Below are positions 40,153-49,668 of a DNA stretch of 64,000 nt, in pieces. Source of the DNA: DATKBT01 sp035546295 (GTDB lineage: Bacteria; Acidobacteriota; Thermoanaerobaculia; Multivoradales; Multivoraceae); NCBI GenBank assembly GCA_035546295.1, contig DATKBT010000030.1, positions 158,939-222,938 of the forward strand, in the 5' to 3' direction. A program made the translations under genes and the position numbers. The notes beneath the pieces were generated by a model. It saw nothing but the letters and a program-made list of their open reading frames with translations, made no database searches and was not told the DNA's origin. How positions within the stretch are numbered: the stretch's first letter is position 1; each line of letters starts with the position of its first letter.

Positions 40153-43100
40153 CTACCCTGTCTCTGGTGGAGCCGCGCACGTGCCGAGCTCGTCGACCAG
40201 GGCGAACAGGCGCTCCAGTGAGGTGGGCTTGAGCAGGTGCCCGTCGAAGCCGGCTGCGCGCAGCCGAGCCGAGTCTTCCTGGTACCCGGTGAGGGCAATC
40301 ACCATCACCCGCCTGCCGAGCACCTCACGCAGCTCGCGGGCGACCTGGTAGCCGTCCATCCGCGGTAATCCCAGATCGAGGAGCACGAGCTCGGGATCGA
40401 GCGTCCGGGCCAGCGCCAGGGCGGCCTTCCCGTCGGGCGCCGTCCGGACGACGTGGCCCTCCATCGCGAGGATCGTCGCCAGCGCCTCGGCAGTGTCCTT
40501 CTGGTCGTCGACGATCAGGATCCTGCGCGCGACCGCAGGAGGAGACGCCTTCGGTTTCGCCACGGGCGGCGCCGGACGCCCCGCGCGCAGCCGCGGCAGC
40601 GTGACGACCATCTCGGTGCCCTTGCCGGCCCCGGCGCTGGAGGCTTCGACGCTCCCGCCGTGCAGGTGCACCAGGCTGCGCACCAGCGCCAACCCGAGAC
40701 CCAGCCCGCCCTTGGCGCGATCGAGGCTGGCGGGCGCCTGCGTGAACAGCTCGAAGATGTGCGCGAGCTCGGCGGGCTCCACGCCGATGCCGTTGTCGCG
40801 AACCGAGATCTCGACGGTGTCGTCGGTCGCTTCGAGGGTGAGCCAGATCTGGCCTCCGTCGTCGGTGTATTTGGCCGCGTTGGCGAGGAGGTTCTCGATC
40901 ACCTGGGCGAGCCGAGCCGAGTCGCCGAGCACCGCGACGGTCCCGGCCGGGGGGAGGGAGACGGTGAGCTTCTGATTGGCAGCTTCGACCAGCGGCCTCA
41001 CGCTCTCGACCGCCGCGCGCGCTGCCTCCGCGATGTCGACCGCCTCCCGGGCGGGCTCGAGCTTGCCCGAGATGATCCGTGCCACGTCGAGGAGCTGGTC
41101 GAGCATGGCGACCAGGCGCCCGATCTGTCGCGCCATCATCGAGCGGACCGGCGCCACCTCAGGGTCGCCGACACGCTCGAGGAGATCGACCCCGTTGGCG
41201 AGGGCGGCCAGTGGGTTGCGGAGCTCGTGGCCGAGCATGGCGAGGAACTCGTCCTTGCGGCGGTGGTCCAGGGCCAGCTCGTCGGCGCGGTTCTGGGCCT
41301 CCATCTGTGCCTTGCGCAGGTCGGTGACGTCCTCGATCGACAGCAGGATCAGATCGGCATAGCCCGCGCGCGGCATCACGTCGGCGTTGAGCTTCATGCT
41401 GCGCCAGCCGATCCGCTCGAACACGTGCTCCACCTCGTAGTTTCGCACCTCCCGCTGGCGCAGCGGCGCGTCCTCGAGCAGGGCTCGCACCCTGGGGATG
41501 GCCCATTGACCGTCGCCCAGCTCGTAGAGGCGCCGGCCCACGGTGTGCGCCTCGTCGATCTCGAACACCTCGTAGAACGCGCGGTTCGCCGAGACCACGC
41601 GATGGTCCATGTCGAGCACCAGCAGCGGCGCGCGCGAGGTGCGGATGATCCCCTCGGCGTAGAGGCGGGCCTGCTCGCTGTCGGCCGCTGCCTGCTTCTG
41701 GGCGGTGATCTCGAGGAAGGTCAGGCAGACCCCTCCGACGCCCCCGTCGGAGGTGCGGTAGGGCAGCACCCGCCTAAGGAACCAGCGACCCTGGGCTCCC
41801 TCCACCTCGACTTCGATGGGGGTGGGGTCGTCGGTCAGCACCCGCTCGGCGTCGGCGAGCAGGCGGTCGTCGTCGACCTGCAAGGCGAGGTCCGCGAGCG
41901 GCCTTCCGAGGTCGGCCTCACCAACGTGCATGACCGCGGCGGTCGCTGGCGTGAACCGCCGGATCCGCAGCTCGCGATCGAGGAAAACGGTGGGGACGTC
42001 GGCGCTCGAAAGCAGGTTGTCGAGGTCCGAGGTGAGAGTGCGCAGCTCGTCGTTGCGCTCCTCGAGCTGGCGGTTGGTGGTGTTGAGCTCCTCGTTGAGG
42101 GACTGCAGCTCCTCCTTGGACGCCTCCAGCTCCTCGTTGCTCGACTGGAGCTCCTCGTTGAGCGACAGCAGCTCCTCGTAGCTCGCGCCGTGCTCCTCGG
42201 TGATCGTCCTCAGCTGGTCCACCGCCGTGTGCAGCTGCTCCCGAGTGTCCTGGAGCTCCTGGTGGAGCCGGGCCACGGTCGCTTCCGCCTCGCCTGCCTC
42301 CTCCCCCGTGGCATGGGGCGCGGTGAACTGACCCGACACTTCCCGAAAAGCGACCAGGAGCATTCCACCGGTCCGCTGGCCGCGCGCGATCGGCTCGATG
42401 GCGATCTCGACACGGGTGGCCTCGCCGTCGCCCTCCAACCGCAGGCCGGTGATGGTCACCGGCCGCCGTTCCTCGAAGGCCTCGGCGAGACCCGCGCGCA
42501 GCTTGGCGTACAGCTCGGGCCGCACCCACGACAGCAAGTCCAGGCGCACCTCGCCCTGCGGCCGGGTCAGGTAGGGCTCGGTCGGCCCGAAGAAGTAGAC
42601 GATCTCGAGCTCCGAGTCGACCACCACGCAAGGCGTGGTGTGACGCTGGAGGACGAGCTTCTCGATCCGCCGGGGCGCTTGCGGAGCCTCCGTCTCCGAT
42701 TTGGCCTGCGCCGGCGCCGGGACCAGCCCGCCGCTTCGCCGCGTCGAGAGCGTGTAGGCGCGGGTTCGCCCGCTCGCGGTCGCGCGATAGATGCGGTGGT
42801 TGCCCTCGAGCTGAGTGAAGAGGTCCGAGCGCCGACCGATGGTCTCGGCGACGCCGAGCCAGAGCGTGCCGCCGGGCCGCAGGGCGAAATGGAAGCGCTC
42901 GAGCAGCCGCTCCTGGGCCGCCGAATCGAGGTAGATGAGCACGTTGCGACAGAGGACCACGTCGAGGTGGGGAAACGGCGGATCCGAGAGCAGGTCGTGG
43001 GCGGCGAAGGTCACCGCCGCGCGCAGGTCGCGCTGCACCTCGAAGCCCTCCGTACAGGGACGGAAGAAACGTTCCAAGCGGCCCGCGGAGACGTGGGTGG

Positions 43101-44391
43101 AGATGGTCGCGGGATACCGCCCCTGCCGCGCGCTGTCGAGGGCGTCGGGGCTCGCGTCGGAGGCGAAGACCTTGACCCCCACGTGCTTCTTCACGGTCTC
43201 GAGGTGCTCGAGGAGCACCATGGCGAGGCTGTAGGCCTCCTCGCCGTTGGCGCAGCCCGCCGACCACGCGCGCACGGCGTCGTCGTCGCCTCTTTCCGCG
43301 ACCAGCTCCGGCAGGACCTCGCTGGTGAAGAGCTCCCACTCCGCGGGATCGCGAAAGAAGCTGGTGACCCCGATGAGCAGGTCGCCGTAGAGCGCCTCGA
43401 GCTCCTCCGGATGCGCCGAGAGGTAGTCGAGGTAGCGCTGCCACCCGCCGAGGTGGAGGAACCCGATGCGTCGCTCCGTTCGCCGTTGCAGGGTTCCCCG
43501 CTTGTAATCGCGAAAGTCGACGCGGTAGCGAGTGCCGAGCAGCTCCAGGATCGCTTCGAGCCCCTCGGTGGGCAACTCGAGCTCCCCTTGGGCCGCCGAC
43601 CCGGCACCGGGCGCCGCCGCGAACGGCGGTGGCCCCGAGTCTGCGGCTCGACCGAGATCCGGGCCGGCGAGCTCCCGCGGCTCGGGTGCGGCGGCGCCCT
43701 CGACACGCGTCAAGGGCCGCTGCTCGGGCCGGGTCGCAGGCGTCGCCGCAAACTGTTGGAGGACTTGCCCCATCTCCTCCGGGGCCACCACCGAATCGGC
43801 CGCCCCGGTGTCGATGGCGCTGCGCGGCATTCCGTCGTATCCAGCCGTCGCCGGGTCCTGGACCAGGCACAGCCCCCCCGCGGCACGGATGGCCTGCAGG
43901 CCGGCGGAGCCGTCCTGGCCGGTACCCGAGAGCACGATGCCGGCGGCGCGACTCCCGCGGTCCACCGCCAGCGCCGAGAAGAAAGCGTCGATGGGCCGGG
44001 CGCGATAGTGAGGCTCGGCGGGCGCGCCCGGTGCCAGAGCGCCGTCGTCCATCCCGAGCGACGTCGCGGGCGCGATGATGTAGACGTGGTCGCGCTCGAC
44101 GCGTTCGCCGCCCGCCACCTGAGAAACCGCCATGGCGGTTTCCCGCTGCAGGATCTCGGCGACGTGACTCGGCTGCGCCGGCGCCAGATGAAGCACGATG
44201 ACGAACGCCAGTCCCGCGTCCGTCGGGGCTTCCCGCAGCAGCCGCTGGCAGGCGTCGAGCCCACCGGCGGACGCTCCGACCCCGACCACCAGCAACGGCT
44301 CGAGGACGTCGACAGGGTCATCGGTTGGCGGGCCTTCGTTCTGGCCGCTCAGCCGGCGGTCCCTGCGCGCAGCAGACGGTCCGGGAGCCAC
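40153..44391 (-). CDS. CheB-CheR-PAS-histidine kinase-receiver fusion protein
   Basis: A 1412-residue signalling protein with five modules in order. CheB methylesterase (about 33-215): VVGVGASAGGLDACQ with the catalytic Ser, FVIVLHLAPAQPSHV with the His, SGTGQDGSAGLQAI. CheR methyltransferase (about 275-545): VTSFFRDPAEWELF, SAGCANGEEAYSLAM. A long Leu/Glu coiled coil (NEELQSSNEELEASKEELQS) joins PAS domains. Histidine kinase (about 1050-1285): EFLAMLGHELRNPLAALANG, DNGIGVEPAELAHIF, GGLGLGLALVRSLV. Receiver (about 1290-1410): RILIVDDQKDTAEALATIL, ELVLLDLGLPRMDGYQ. GTG 44391 begins one base after the stop of a 28-residue membrane protein. No receptor or cheA/cheW gene is near, so a stress or sensory role other than flagellar chemotaxis is likely. 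Confidence 0.92.
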   Translation of the reverse strand: MAPGPSAARRDRRLSGQNEGPPTDDPVDVLEPLLVVGVGASAGGLDACQRLLREAPTDAGLAFVIVLHLAPAQPSHVAEILQRETAMAVSQVAGGERVERDHVYIIAPATSLGMDDGALAPGAPAEPHYRARPIDAFFSALAVDRGSRAAGIVLSGTGQDGSAGLQAIRAAGGLCLVQDPATAGYDGMPRSAIDTGAADSVVAPEEMGQVLQQFAATPATRPEQRPLTRVEGAAAPEPRELAGPDLGRAADSGPPPFAAAPGAGSAAQGELELPTEGLEAILELLGTRYRVDFRDYKRGTLQRRTERRIGFLHLGGWQRYLDYLSAHPEELEALYGDLLIGVTSFFRDPAEWELFTSEVLPELVAERGDDDAVRAWSAGCANGEEAYSLAMVLLEHLETVKKHVGVKVFASDASPDALDSARQGRYPATISTHVSAGRLERFFRPCTEGFEVQRDLRAAVTFAAHDLLSDPPFPHLDVVLCRNVLIYLDSAAQERLLERFHFALRPGGTLWLGVAETIGRRSDLFTQLEGNHRIYRATASGRTRAYTLSTRRSGGLVPAPAQAKSETEAPQAPRRIEKLVLQRHTTPCVVVDSELEIVYFFGPTEPYLTRPQGEVRLDLLSWVRPELYAKLRAGLAEAFEERRPVTITGLRLEGDGEATRVEIAIEPIARGQRTGGMLLVAFREVSGQFTAPHATGEEAGEAEATVARLHQELQDTREQLHTAVDQLRTITEEHGASYEELLSLNEELQSSNEELEASKEELQSLNEELNTTNRQLEERNDELRTLTSDLDNLLSSADVPTVFLDRELRIRRFTPATAAVMHVGEADLGRPLADLALQVDDDRLLADAERVLTDDPTPIEVEVEGAQGRWFLRRVLPYRTSDGGVGGVCLTFLEITAQKQAAADSEQARLYAEGIIRTSRAPLLVLDMDHRVVSANRAFYEVFEIDEAHTVGRRLYELGDGQWAIPRVRALLEDAPLRQREVRNYEVEHVFERIGWRSMKLNADVMPRAGYADLILLSIEDVTDLRKAQMEAQNRADELALDHRRKDEFLAMLGHELRNPLAALANGVDLLERVGDPEVAPVRSMMARQIGRLVAMLDQLLDVARIISGKLEPAREAVDIAEAARAAVESVRPLVEAANQKLTVSLPPAGTVAVLGDSARLAQVIENLLANAAKYTDDGGQIWLTLEATDDTVEISVRDNGIGVEPAELAHIFELFTQAPASLDRAKGGLGLGLALVRSLVHLHGGSVEASSAGAGKGTEMVVTLPRLRAGRPAPPVAKPKASPPAVARRILIVDDQKDTAEALATILAMEGHVVRTAPDGKAALALARTLDPELVLLDLGLPRMDGYQVARELREVLGRRVMVIALTGYQEDSARLRAAGFDGHLLKPTSLERLFALVDELGTCAAPPETG

Positions 44392-44392
44392 C

Positions 44393-44479
44393 TCAGCGGC
44401 GTCGACTCCAGTAGAAGCCGCCGCCGCCGAACAGCAGGATCAGGACGACAATCAGAATAATCAACGTGGTGTTGCTCAT
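44393..44479 (-). CDS. 28-residue Gly-rich membrane protein
   Basis: A tiny gene reading MSNTTLIILIVVLILLFGGG and then GFYWSRRR, stop. It is one hydrophobic span, a GGGG turn, an aromatic pair and a basic tail, so it should insert with the Arg cluster in the cytosol. The layout resembles short stress-associated DUF3309-like membrane peptides, although I cannot prove family membership. The ribosome site aaagggg is 6 bases before the ATG and very strong, and the stop is one base before the GTG of the CheB-CheR fusion. This indicates co-translation with that large sensor. Confidence 0.75.
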   Translation of the reverse strand: MSNTTLIILIVVLILLFGGGGFYWSRRR

Positions 44480-44485
44480 AGCGCA

Positions 44486-44492
44486 CCCCTTT
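44486..44492 (-). promoter_or_regulatory. Strong Shine-Dalgarno site of the 28-residue protein
   Basis: aaagggg on the minus strand, 6 bases from ATG 44479. It is the main support that this very short frame is translated. Confidence 0.6.
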
Positions 44493-44989
44493 CTGGTGGA
44501 GTCATGCTCAGAGTAGGTCATGCTGGCACCCCCCGGGAACCGGAGTTTCTACCCTCCGGGGACCCGCGAGTCAGTAGGAAATACCGAGCTGGCGGCGAGC
44601 CCCCGCTCGGGCCAGGGGGAACCGCTCGCCGATGCGCGACGGGCGCGCTCCTGAACGGGCGCGCTCCCGTTCCGCGGAGCGGCCGACGGGAACGGGACTG
44701 GTGATCCGAACCGTCGCGTGCGCGGAGACGTCGTCGCGATCGGCCGACCAGGGGGTCGGCCGCTACGGATGATGCGTCTCGCAGCGGCGGGGCGCTTCGT
44801 CGCGGGCCGGTCGCCGCCGCGGACGCTCGAAGGTCGTAGATCTCCGGCTCGTCGAGGCGGCTGAGCCTCGAGACGTGACCGAGGCGATGTGAGCTACGAG
44901 GTGGTCGGGGATGCAGTCCAGGTCGAGCGCGTCGGGGCGCGTGATACCTTGCCCGTCTTCGACGCGCCATCCATCGCCCTCCCCGCGCC
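44493..44989. other. Divergent 0.5-kb region with a hairpin repeat, no gene
   Basis: This separates the CheB-CheR operon from polA. It contains the 29-base hairpin at 44735-44763 and is otherwise unremarkable. Promoters of both directions must lie here, but I cannot point to them. Confidence 0.5.
44735..44763. repeat. 29-base hairpin repeat, copy 2
   Basis: Identical over 29 bases to 15663-15691; GGCCGACC/GGTCGGCC stem. Confidence 0.75.
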
Positions 44990-47659
44990 ATGCCGGACCG
45001 CAAGCGCCTCTTCCTGATCGACGGCTACTCGACGATCTTCCGCGCCTTCTACGCGCTGCCCGGCCTCTCCAACTCGAAGGGTCAGCCAACCAACGCCACG
45101 CTCGGCTTCGCGCGCATCCTCCACAAGCTCCTGCGCGAGGAGAAGCCCGACCTGGTCGGGATCGCGCTCGACACCGGGCGCGACACCGTGCGCGCCGAGC
45201 GCTACGAAGAGTACAAGGCGAACCGCTCGCCGATGCCGGATGACCTGCGCATCCAGCTCCCCTACATCCGGCGCACGATCGAGGCGCTGCGCATCCCGAT
45301 CCTCGAGATCGCGCGCTGGGAGGCCGACGACGTGATCGGGACGCTCGCCTGCAAGGCGGCGGCCGAGGGCCTCGAGGTCGTGCTGGTCACCGCCGACAAG
45401 GACTTCATGCAGCTCGTCGGCCCCGGCGTGCGCCTCTACCACACGATGCGCGAGAAGGAGTACGACGCGGCGCGGGTCGAGGAGGACTTCGGCGTGCCGC
45501 CGGCGCAGGTGGTCGACGTGCTGGCGCTGATGGGCGACAGCATCGACAACATCCCGGGGGTGCCGGGGATCGGCGAGAAGGGCGCCAAGAACCTGATCCG
45601 CGAGCACGGCTCGCTCGAGGCTTTGCTGGAGCGCGCCTCAGAGGTCAAGCGCAAGAACTATCGCGAGGGTCTGATCCAGAACCGCGAGCAGGCGCTGCTC
45701 TCCAAGGAGCTGGTGACCATCGCCACCGACCTCGAGGTCGAGCTCGATCTCGAGGCGCTGCGGCTCGACGAGCCCGACGCCAAGGCGCTGTTCGAGCTCT
45801 ACCGGGAGCTCGAGTTCTTCGCCCTCATCGAGGAGCTCCAGCGCGCCGGGCTGGTCGCGCCCCAGCGCGTGATCGAGCCCGCCGGCGACTGCGGCGAGGT
45901 CGCGCAGTGGGAGGCGGCGGTGGGCGCGCTCGACCGGCGCAGGGTGATCGCCCTCGTCGCCGCGCCCGGCGAGCAGGACGCGACTGGGATCGCGGTGGGT
46001 GTCGGCGGCGAGCGGGTGCTGTTCGTCGACTTCCGCCGCGAGGGGCTGCGCGAGACCTGCCGCCGAACCCTCGCGGGCTGGCTCGAGGACGAGCAGGCGA
46101 CAATCGTCGCCCACGACACGAAAGAGGTCCTGCGACTGGTCGCCGGGGGCGACCCGAACGCCTGCCGGGTTTCCTGTCGTCTCGTCGACACCATGCTGCT
46201 CGCCTACCTGCTGCGCTCGGCGCTGCGCAGCTTCAGCTTCGAGGAGGTACTCGCCGAGCGGCTCCAGCACCGCGCGATGAAGCTCGCCGAGGCCGGCTTC
46301 TCCAAGGAGGGACCGCCGCTCCTGGGGCACGTCGAGCTGCTGCGCTTCGCGGCCGAGCGGGTGCTCCTGCTCGGCGAGGTCGCGCAGAAGCTGGAGGAGG
46401 AGCTCGAGGGCGCCGAGGCCGGTGACCCGGTGTCGGTCTACCGTACGATCGAGGAGCCGCTGATCCCGGTCCTGATGCGGATGGAGGAGCGCGGGATCGA
46501 GCTCGACATTCCTTTTCTCGGATCGATGTCGGAGCGCCTGGGCGAGCAGCTCGCCCAGCTCGAGCGCGAGATCCACGAGATCGCGGGCGAGGAGTTCAAC
46601 CTCAACTCGCCGCAGCAGCTCGGCGTGATCCTCTACGAGAAGCTCGGTTACCCGGTGCTCAAGCGCACGCGCAAGACCAAGAGCTACTCGACCAACGCCG
46701 AGACCCTCGAGGAGCTCGCCGCCCGCGGCTTCGATCTCCCCGCGAAGCTGCTCGCGTGGCGCGAGCTCTCCAAGCTCAAGTCGACCTACCTCGACGCCTT
46801 CCCGCAGCTCGTGAGCGGCGACGGGCGACTCCACACGCGCTACCAGCAGGCGGTCGCGGCGACCGGCCGGCTGTCCTCCTCGGAGCCCAACCTGCAGAAC
46901 ATCCCGGTGCGCACCGAGATGGGGCGCGAGATCCGCCGCGCGTTCCGGGCCGGCGAGGGGCGCCGGCTGCTGGTCGCCGACTACAGCCAGATCGAGCTGC
47001 GCCTGCTCGCCCACATCGCTGAGGACGAGCGGCTGATCGCGACGTTCCTCGAAGGGGGCGCCGACATCCACCGGGAGACCGCGGCCAGCGTGTTCGGCGC
47101 CGCCCCGGAGCTGGTGACCGGCGAGCAGCGCCGGGTGGCGAAGATGATCAACTACGGGATCGCCTACGGCATGAGCGCGTACGGGCTGGCGCAGCGTCTG
47201 GGCATCGAGCCCAAGGAGGCCAAGTCCTTCATCGACGCCTACTTCGAGCAGTTCCCGGGGGTGCGCCGCTACATGGACGAGACCACGGAGCGGGTGCGCA
47301 AGACGGGCTACGTCGAGACGCTCTACGGTCGCGTCCGCTTCCTGCCCGACATCAATTCGCGCAACTACGCGCTGCGCGAGAACGCCAAGCGGATGGCGAT
47401 CAATGCACCGATCCAGGGCACCGCGGCGGACCTGCTCAAGCTGGCCATGATCGCGGTCGAGCGGCGTCTCGCCGGCGAGAACGGGCGCGCGGGGCTGTTG
47501 CTGACGGTGCACGACGAGCTGGTGCTCGAGGTCCCGGCCGAGGAGGCCGAGCGCCTGGCGGTGGCGCTGCGCGAGGAGATGGAGGGGGTCGCCGAGCTCC
47601 GGGTGCCGCTCGAGGTGGAGGTCGGCATTGGCGAAACGTGGTACGACGCGAAGGGGTGA
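44990..47659 (+). CDS. polA: DNA polymerase I
   Basis: Replication and repair polymerase, 889 residues. The 5' nuclease domain (1-290) has RLFLIDGYSTIFRAFYAL, EADDVIGTLA, TADKDFMQLV and the helix-hairpin-helix IPGVPGIGEKGAKNLI. The polymerase domain has motif A LLVADYSQIELRLLAHIAED, the O-helix RRVAKMINYGIAYGMSAYGL and motif C LLTVHDELVLEV. The middle 3'-5' exonuclease domain is present in outline (residues about 300-470), but the DxE pair of ExoI is absent: the strand reads RRVIALVAAPGEQ. Proofreading is therefore probably lost, as in Taq polymerase. Confidence 0.96.
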   Translation: MPDRKRLFLIDGYSTIFRAFYALPGLSNSKGQPTNATLGFARILHKLLREEKPDLVGIALDTGRDTVRAERYEEYKANRSPMPDDLRIQLPYIRRTIEALRIPILEIARWEADDVIGTLACKAAAEGLEVVLVTADKDFMQLVGPGVRLYHTMREKEYDAARVEEDFGVPPAQVVDVLALMGDSIDNIPGVPGIGEKGAKNLIREHGSLEALLERASEVKRKNYREGLIQNREQALLSKELVTIATDLEVELDLEALRLDEPDAKALFELYRELEFFALIEELQRAGLVAPQRVIEPAGDCGEVAQWEAAVGALDRRRVIALVAAPGEQDATGIAVGVGGERVLFVDFRREGLRETCRRTLAGWLEDEQATIVAHDTKEVLRLVAGGDPNACRVSCRLVDTMLLAYLLRSALRSFSFEEVLAERLQHRAMKLAEAGFSKEGPPLLGHVELLRFAAERVLLLGEVAQKLEEELEGAEAGDPVSVYRTIEEPLIPVLMRMEERGIELDIPFLGSMSERLGEQLAQLEREIHEIAGEEFNLNSPQQLGVILYEKLGYPVLKRTRKTKSYSTNAETLEELAARGFDLPAKLLAWRELSKLKSTYLDAFPQLVSGDGRLHTRYQQAVAATGRLSSSEPNLQNIPVRTEMGREIRRAFRAGEGRRLLVADYSQIELRLLAHIAEDERLIATFLEGGADIHRETAASVFGAAPELVTGEQRRVAKMINYGIAYGMSAYGLAQRLGIEPKEAKSFIDAYFEQFPGVRRYMDETTERVRKTGYVETLYGRVRFLPDINSRNYALRENAKRMAINAPIQGTAADLLKLAMIAVERRLAGENGRAGLLLTVHDELVLEVPAEEAERLAVALREEMEGVAELRVPLEVEVGIGETWYDAKG

Positions 47660-49358
47660 TCGCTCCGCGCGAGGCACCGGGTCACGAACCGGGGAGAGCG
47701 CGAGCCGGTTCGAGATCGCGGCGAGCGGCGAGAGCCGCCGGAGGGTGGCCTGGGCGCTGCGCGCCCTCGCCATCGCCGGCCTGCTCGCCCTCCCCTTCCT
47801 CCCCTGGGACGGCTTTCCCGGCGACGAGGACAGCGAGGCGGCGGTCAAGGGAATCCTGTCCGTCCTCAGCCTCGCGCTGGTCGGTCTCGGGCTGCTGCGC
47901 GACCCCGGACCGAGAGGTCGCGCGACGAACGGGCCGCTGGTGCTCGCCGCGCTGATCGCGATCGCCACCTACTTCAATCTCGGGATCTTCCACACCGACC
48001 GCTTCCACCACGACTGGGAGCAGTTCCACTACACGCTGGGCGCTCGCTACTTCCCGGAGCTCGGCTACGACGGGCTCTACGCCGCCTCCGTCCAGGCGCA
48101 GATCGAGTCCCCGGTCGAGGGCAAGGTGCCTCACTCCGAGATCCGCGATCTGCGCACGAACCAGGTGGTCGAGACCTTCTCGCCGGAGGCGAGGGCGCAT
48201 GCGGCCGAAGTCGAGGCGCGCTTCACCGAGGAACGCTGGCGTCGCTTCGTCGAGGACCACGACCACTTCGTGCGCGACACCTCGCCGAGTCACCTCGCCT
48301 CCATGCGGCTCGATCACGGCTTCAACCCGCCGCCGAGCTGGACGTTCGTCGCCCGTCTGTTCGTGGGCAACCAGAGCCCGCTCGACGGCGCGCGACTCGG
48401 GGCGCTGGGCGCCATCGACTACGTGTTGCTGGCGTTCGCGTTCGCGTTCGCCGGCAGGGCCTTCGGTGGTCGCGATCTGTGCCTGGCGCTGGTCCTCTTC
48501 GGCCTCAGCTACCCTGGACGCTTCTTCTGGGTCGGCGGCGCGCTGCTGCGCCACGACTGGCTGGCGGCCGTGATCCTGGGGGTCGCGCTGATGGAGCGCC
48601 GCCGCTTCGCCTGGGCGGGCGCCGCGCTCGGGTGGGCCGCGTCGGTGCGGCTGTTCCCGGCGCTGTTCCTGCTCGGGCCCGCGATCGTGGCCGCGCGCGC
48701 CCTGATCCGTCGCGAGCGCCCGACCTGGGCACTTCGGCTGGGGGCGGGCTTCGCTGCGGCGGTGCTCGCGGCGCTGCTCGCCGGTGCGCTCACCGGCCGC
48801 GGTTTCGGCGCGTGGCGGGAGTTCACGGACGCGATCCGGCTGCATCGCGACACCTGGCTCACCAACAACGTCGGCTTCGAGAACGTCCTGCTCTACGACC
48901 TCGAGACGATGCGTCGCGAGCTCGTCGACTTCTCTCTTCCGGAGCCCTGGATCCACTGGCAGGCGAAGATGGACGCGCTGCGGGAATCGCGCGCGCCAAT
49001 GCTCCTGATCGGCAAGGCGCTGCTCGTGATCCTGTTCGGCTTCGCGGTCGCCGGGCGCGACCCGCCGCGCGCGACCGCGCTCGGGGTCTTCCCGATCTTC
49101 GTCGTCTTCCTGAGCACCTGCTACTACTGGCAGATGCTCCTGCTCGTCGCGTTCGCGGGCAGTCTGCCGCTCCTGATCGCGACCCTCCTGCTCAATGCGG
49201 CGATGTGGGGGCTCCATCCCCTCACCGCCGCATTCGAGGCGCGTTACGGGCTGTTCTCCTGGGGCCTGCTGCTGGTGCTCGGCGGTTGGCTGGCGCTTTG
49301 GCTGCGCGGTGCGATCCGCCGCGCTCGCGACCGCGGTGCCGCCGGACGGGCCGCTTGA
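47628..49358 (+). CDS. Polytopic membrane protein, GT-C/DUF2029-like
   Basis: A 576-residue protein with around ten hydrophobic spans and a large periplasmic loop after TM2-3. The loop contains NLGIFHTDRFHHDWEQFHYT, with an Asp near the membrane as in GT-C polyprenyl-linked glycosyltransferases. FAWAGAALGWAASVRLFPAL is similar to DUF2029/GT87 mannosyltransferases (SVRLFP). The family assignment is tentative and the sugar and acceptor are unknown. TTG 47628 has a ggagg site six bases upstream and overlaps polA by 32 bases. GTG 47745 is an alternative start, just before the first span. Confidence 0.7.
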   Translation: MAKRGTTRRGDRSARGTGSRTGESASRFEIAASGESRRRVAWALRALAIAGLLALPFLPWDGFPGDEDSEAAVKGILSVLSLALVGLGLLRDPGPRGRATNGPLVLAALIAIATYFNLGIFHTDRFHHDWEQFHYTLGARYFPELGYDGLYAASVQAQIESPVEGKVPHSEIRDLRTNQVVETFSPEARAHAAEVEARFTEERWRRFVEDHDHFVRDTSPSHLASMRLDHGFNPPPSWTFVARLFVGNQSPLDGARLGALGAIDYVLLAFAFAFAGRAFGGRDLCLALVLFGLSYPGRFFWVGGALLRHDWLAAVILGVALMERRRFAWAGAALGWAASVRLFPALFLLGPAIVAARALIRRERPTWALRLGAGFAAAVLAALLAGALTGRGFGAWREFTDAIRLHRDTWLTNNVGFENVLLYDLETMRRELVDFSLPEPWIHWQAKMDALRESRAPMLLIGKALLVILFGFAVAGRDPPRATALGVFPIFVVFLSTCYYWQMLLLVAFAGSLPLLIATLLLNAAMWGLHPLTAAFEARYGLFSWGLLLVLGGWLALWLRGAIRRARDRGAAGRAA

Positions 49359-49668
49359 GGCTGGCGGCTTCCCGTTCGAATGGCGGCGGCGTGCCGCGGC
49401 AGGTGAGCCGCCGCGGGGCGCGTCGCGGACGATCCCTGCATCTTTCGGTGGAAGCCGGCCGTATGCTCGGAAGGGGACCACGAGTCCATCCCGGAAGGAA
49501 GGGCGGGACCTGGGCACGACCCGCCAGAGCGAGGGTCCGTCTCCGCACGTCGATCGCGATCGCTGACGACCCGCCGGCGGGTCTGCGCGTTTCTCTTTGA
49601 GCGCGCGTCCGACCGGTCGGCGCCGCGCGTCGTCTGGCGCGTCGACGGCTGGGAGAAGGCTCCGGGGC
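49359..49668. other. Convergent 0.3-kb gap
   Basis: Lies between the ends of the membrane protein and serine hydrolase genes. Apart from the palindrome at 49568-49583 I see nothing in it. Confidence 0.4.
49568..49583 (+). terminator. Candidate intrinsic terminator
   Basis: gacccgccggcgggtc is a perfect 16-base palindrome followed by a T-rich run (tttctcttt) eight bases later. It lies 209 bases past the membrane-protein stop, in a convergent gap, and may act for that gene. The zero-base loop makes the hairpin less than ideal. Confidence 0.35.

Noticed and set aside
40453..44460. A 1335-codon frame antisense to the CheB-CheR fusion
   Set aside because: It is the mirror of a coding strand with GC-rich third positions, and its Leu/Glu repeats come from the coiled coil on the other strand.
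44518..45003. Short minus-strand frame between the 28-residue protein and polA
   Set aside because: Arg-rich, no ribosome site, and includes the hairpin repeat; considered non-coding.
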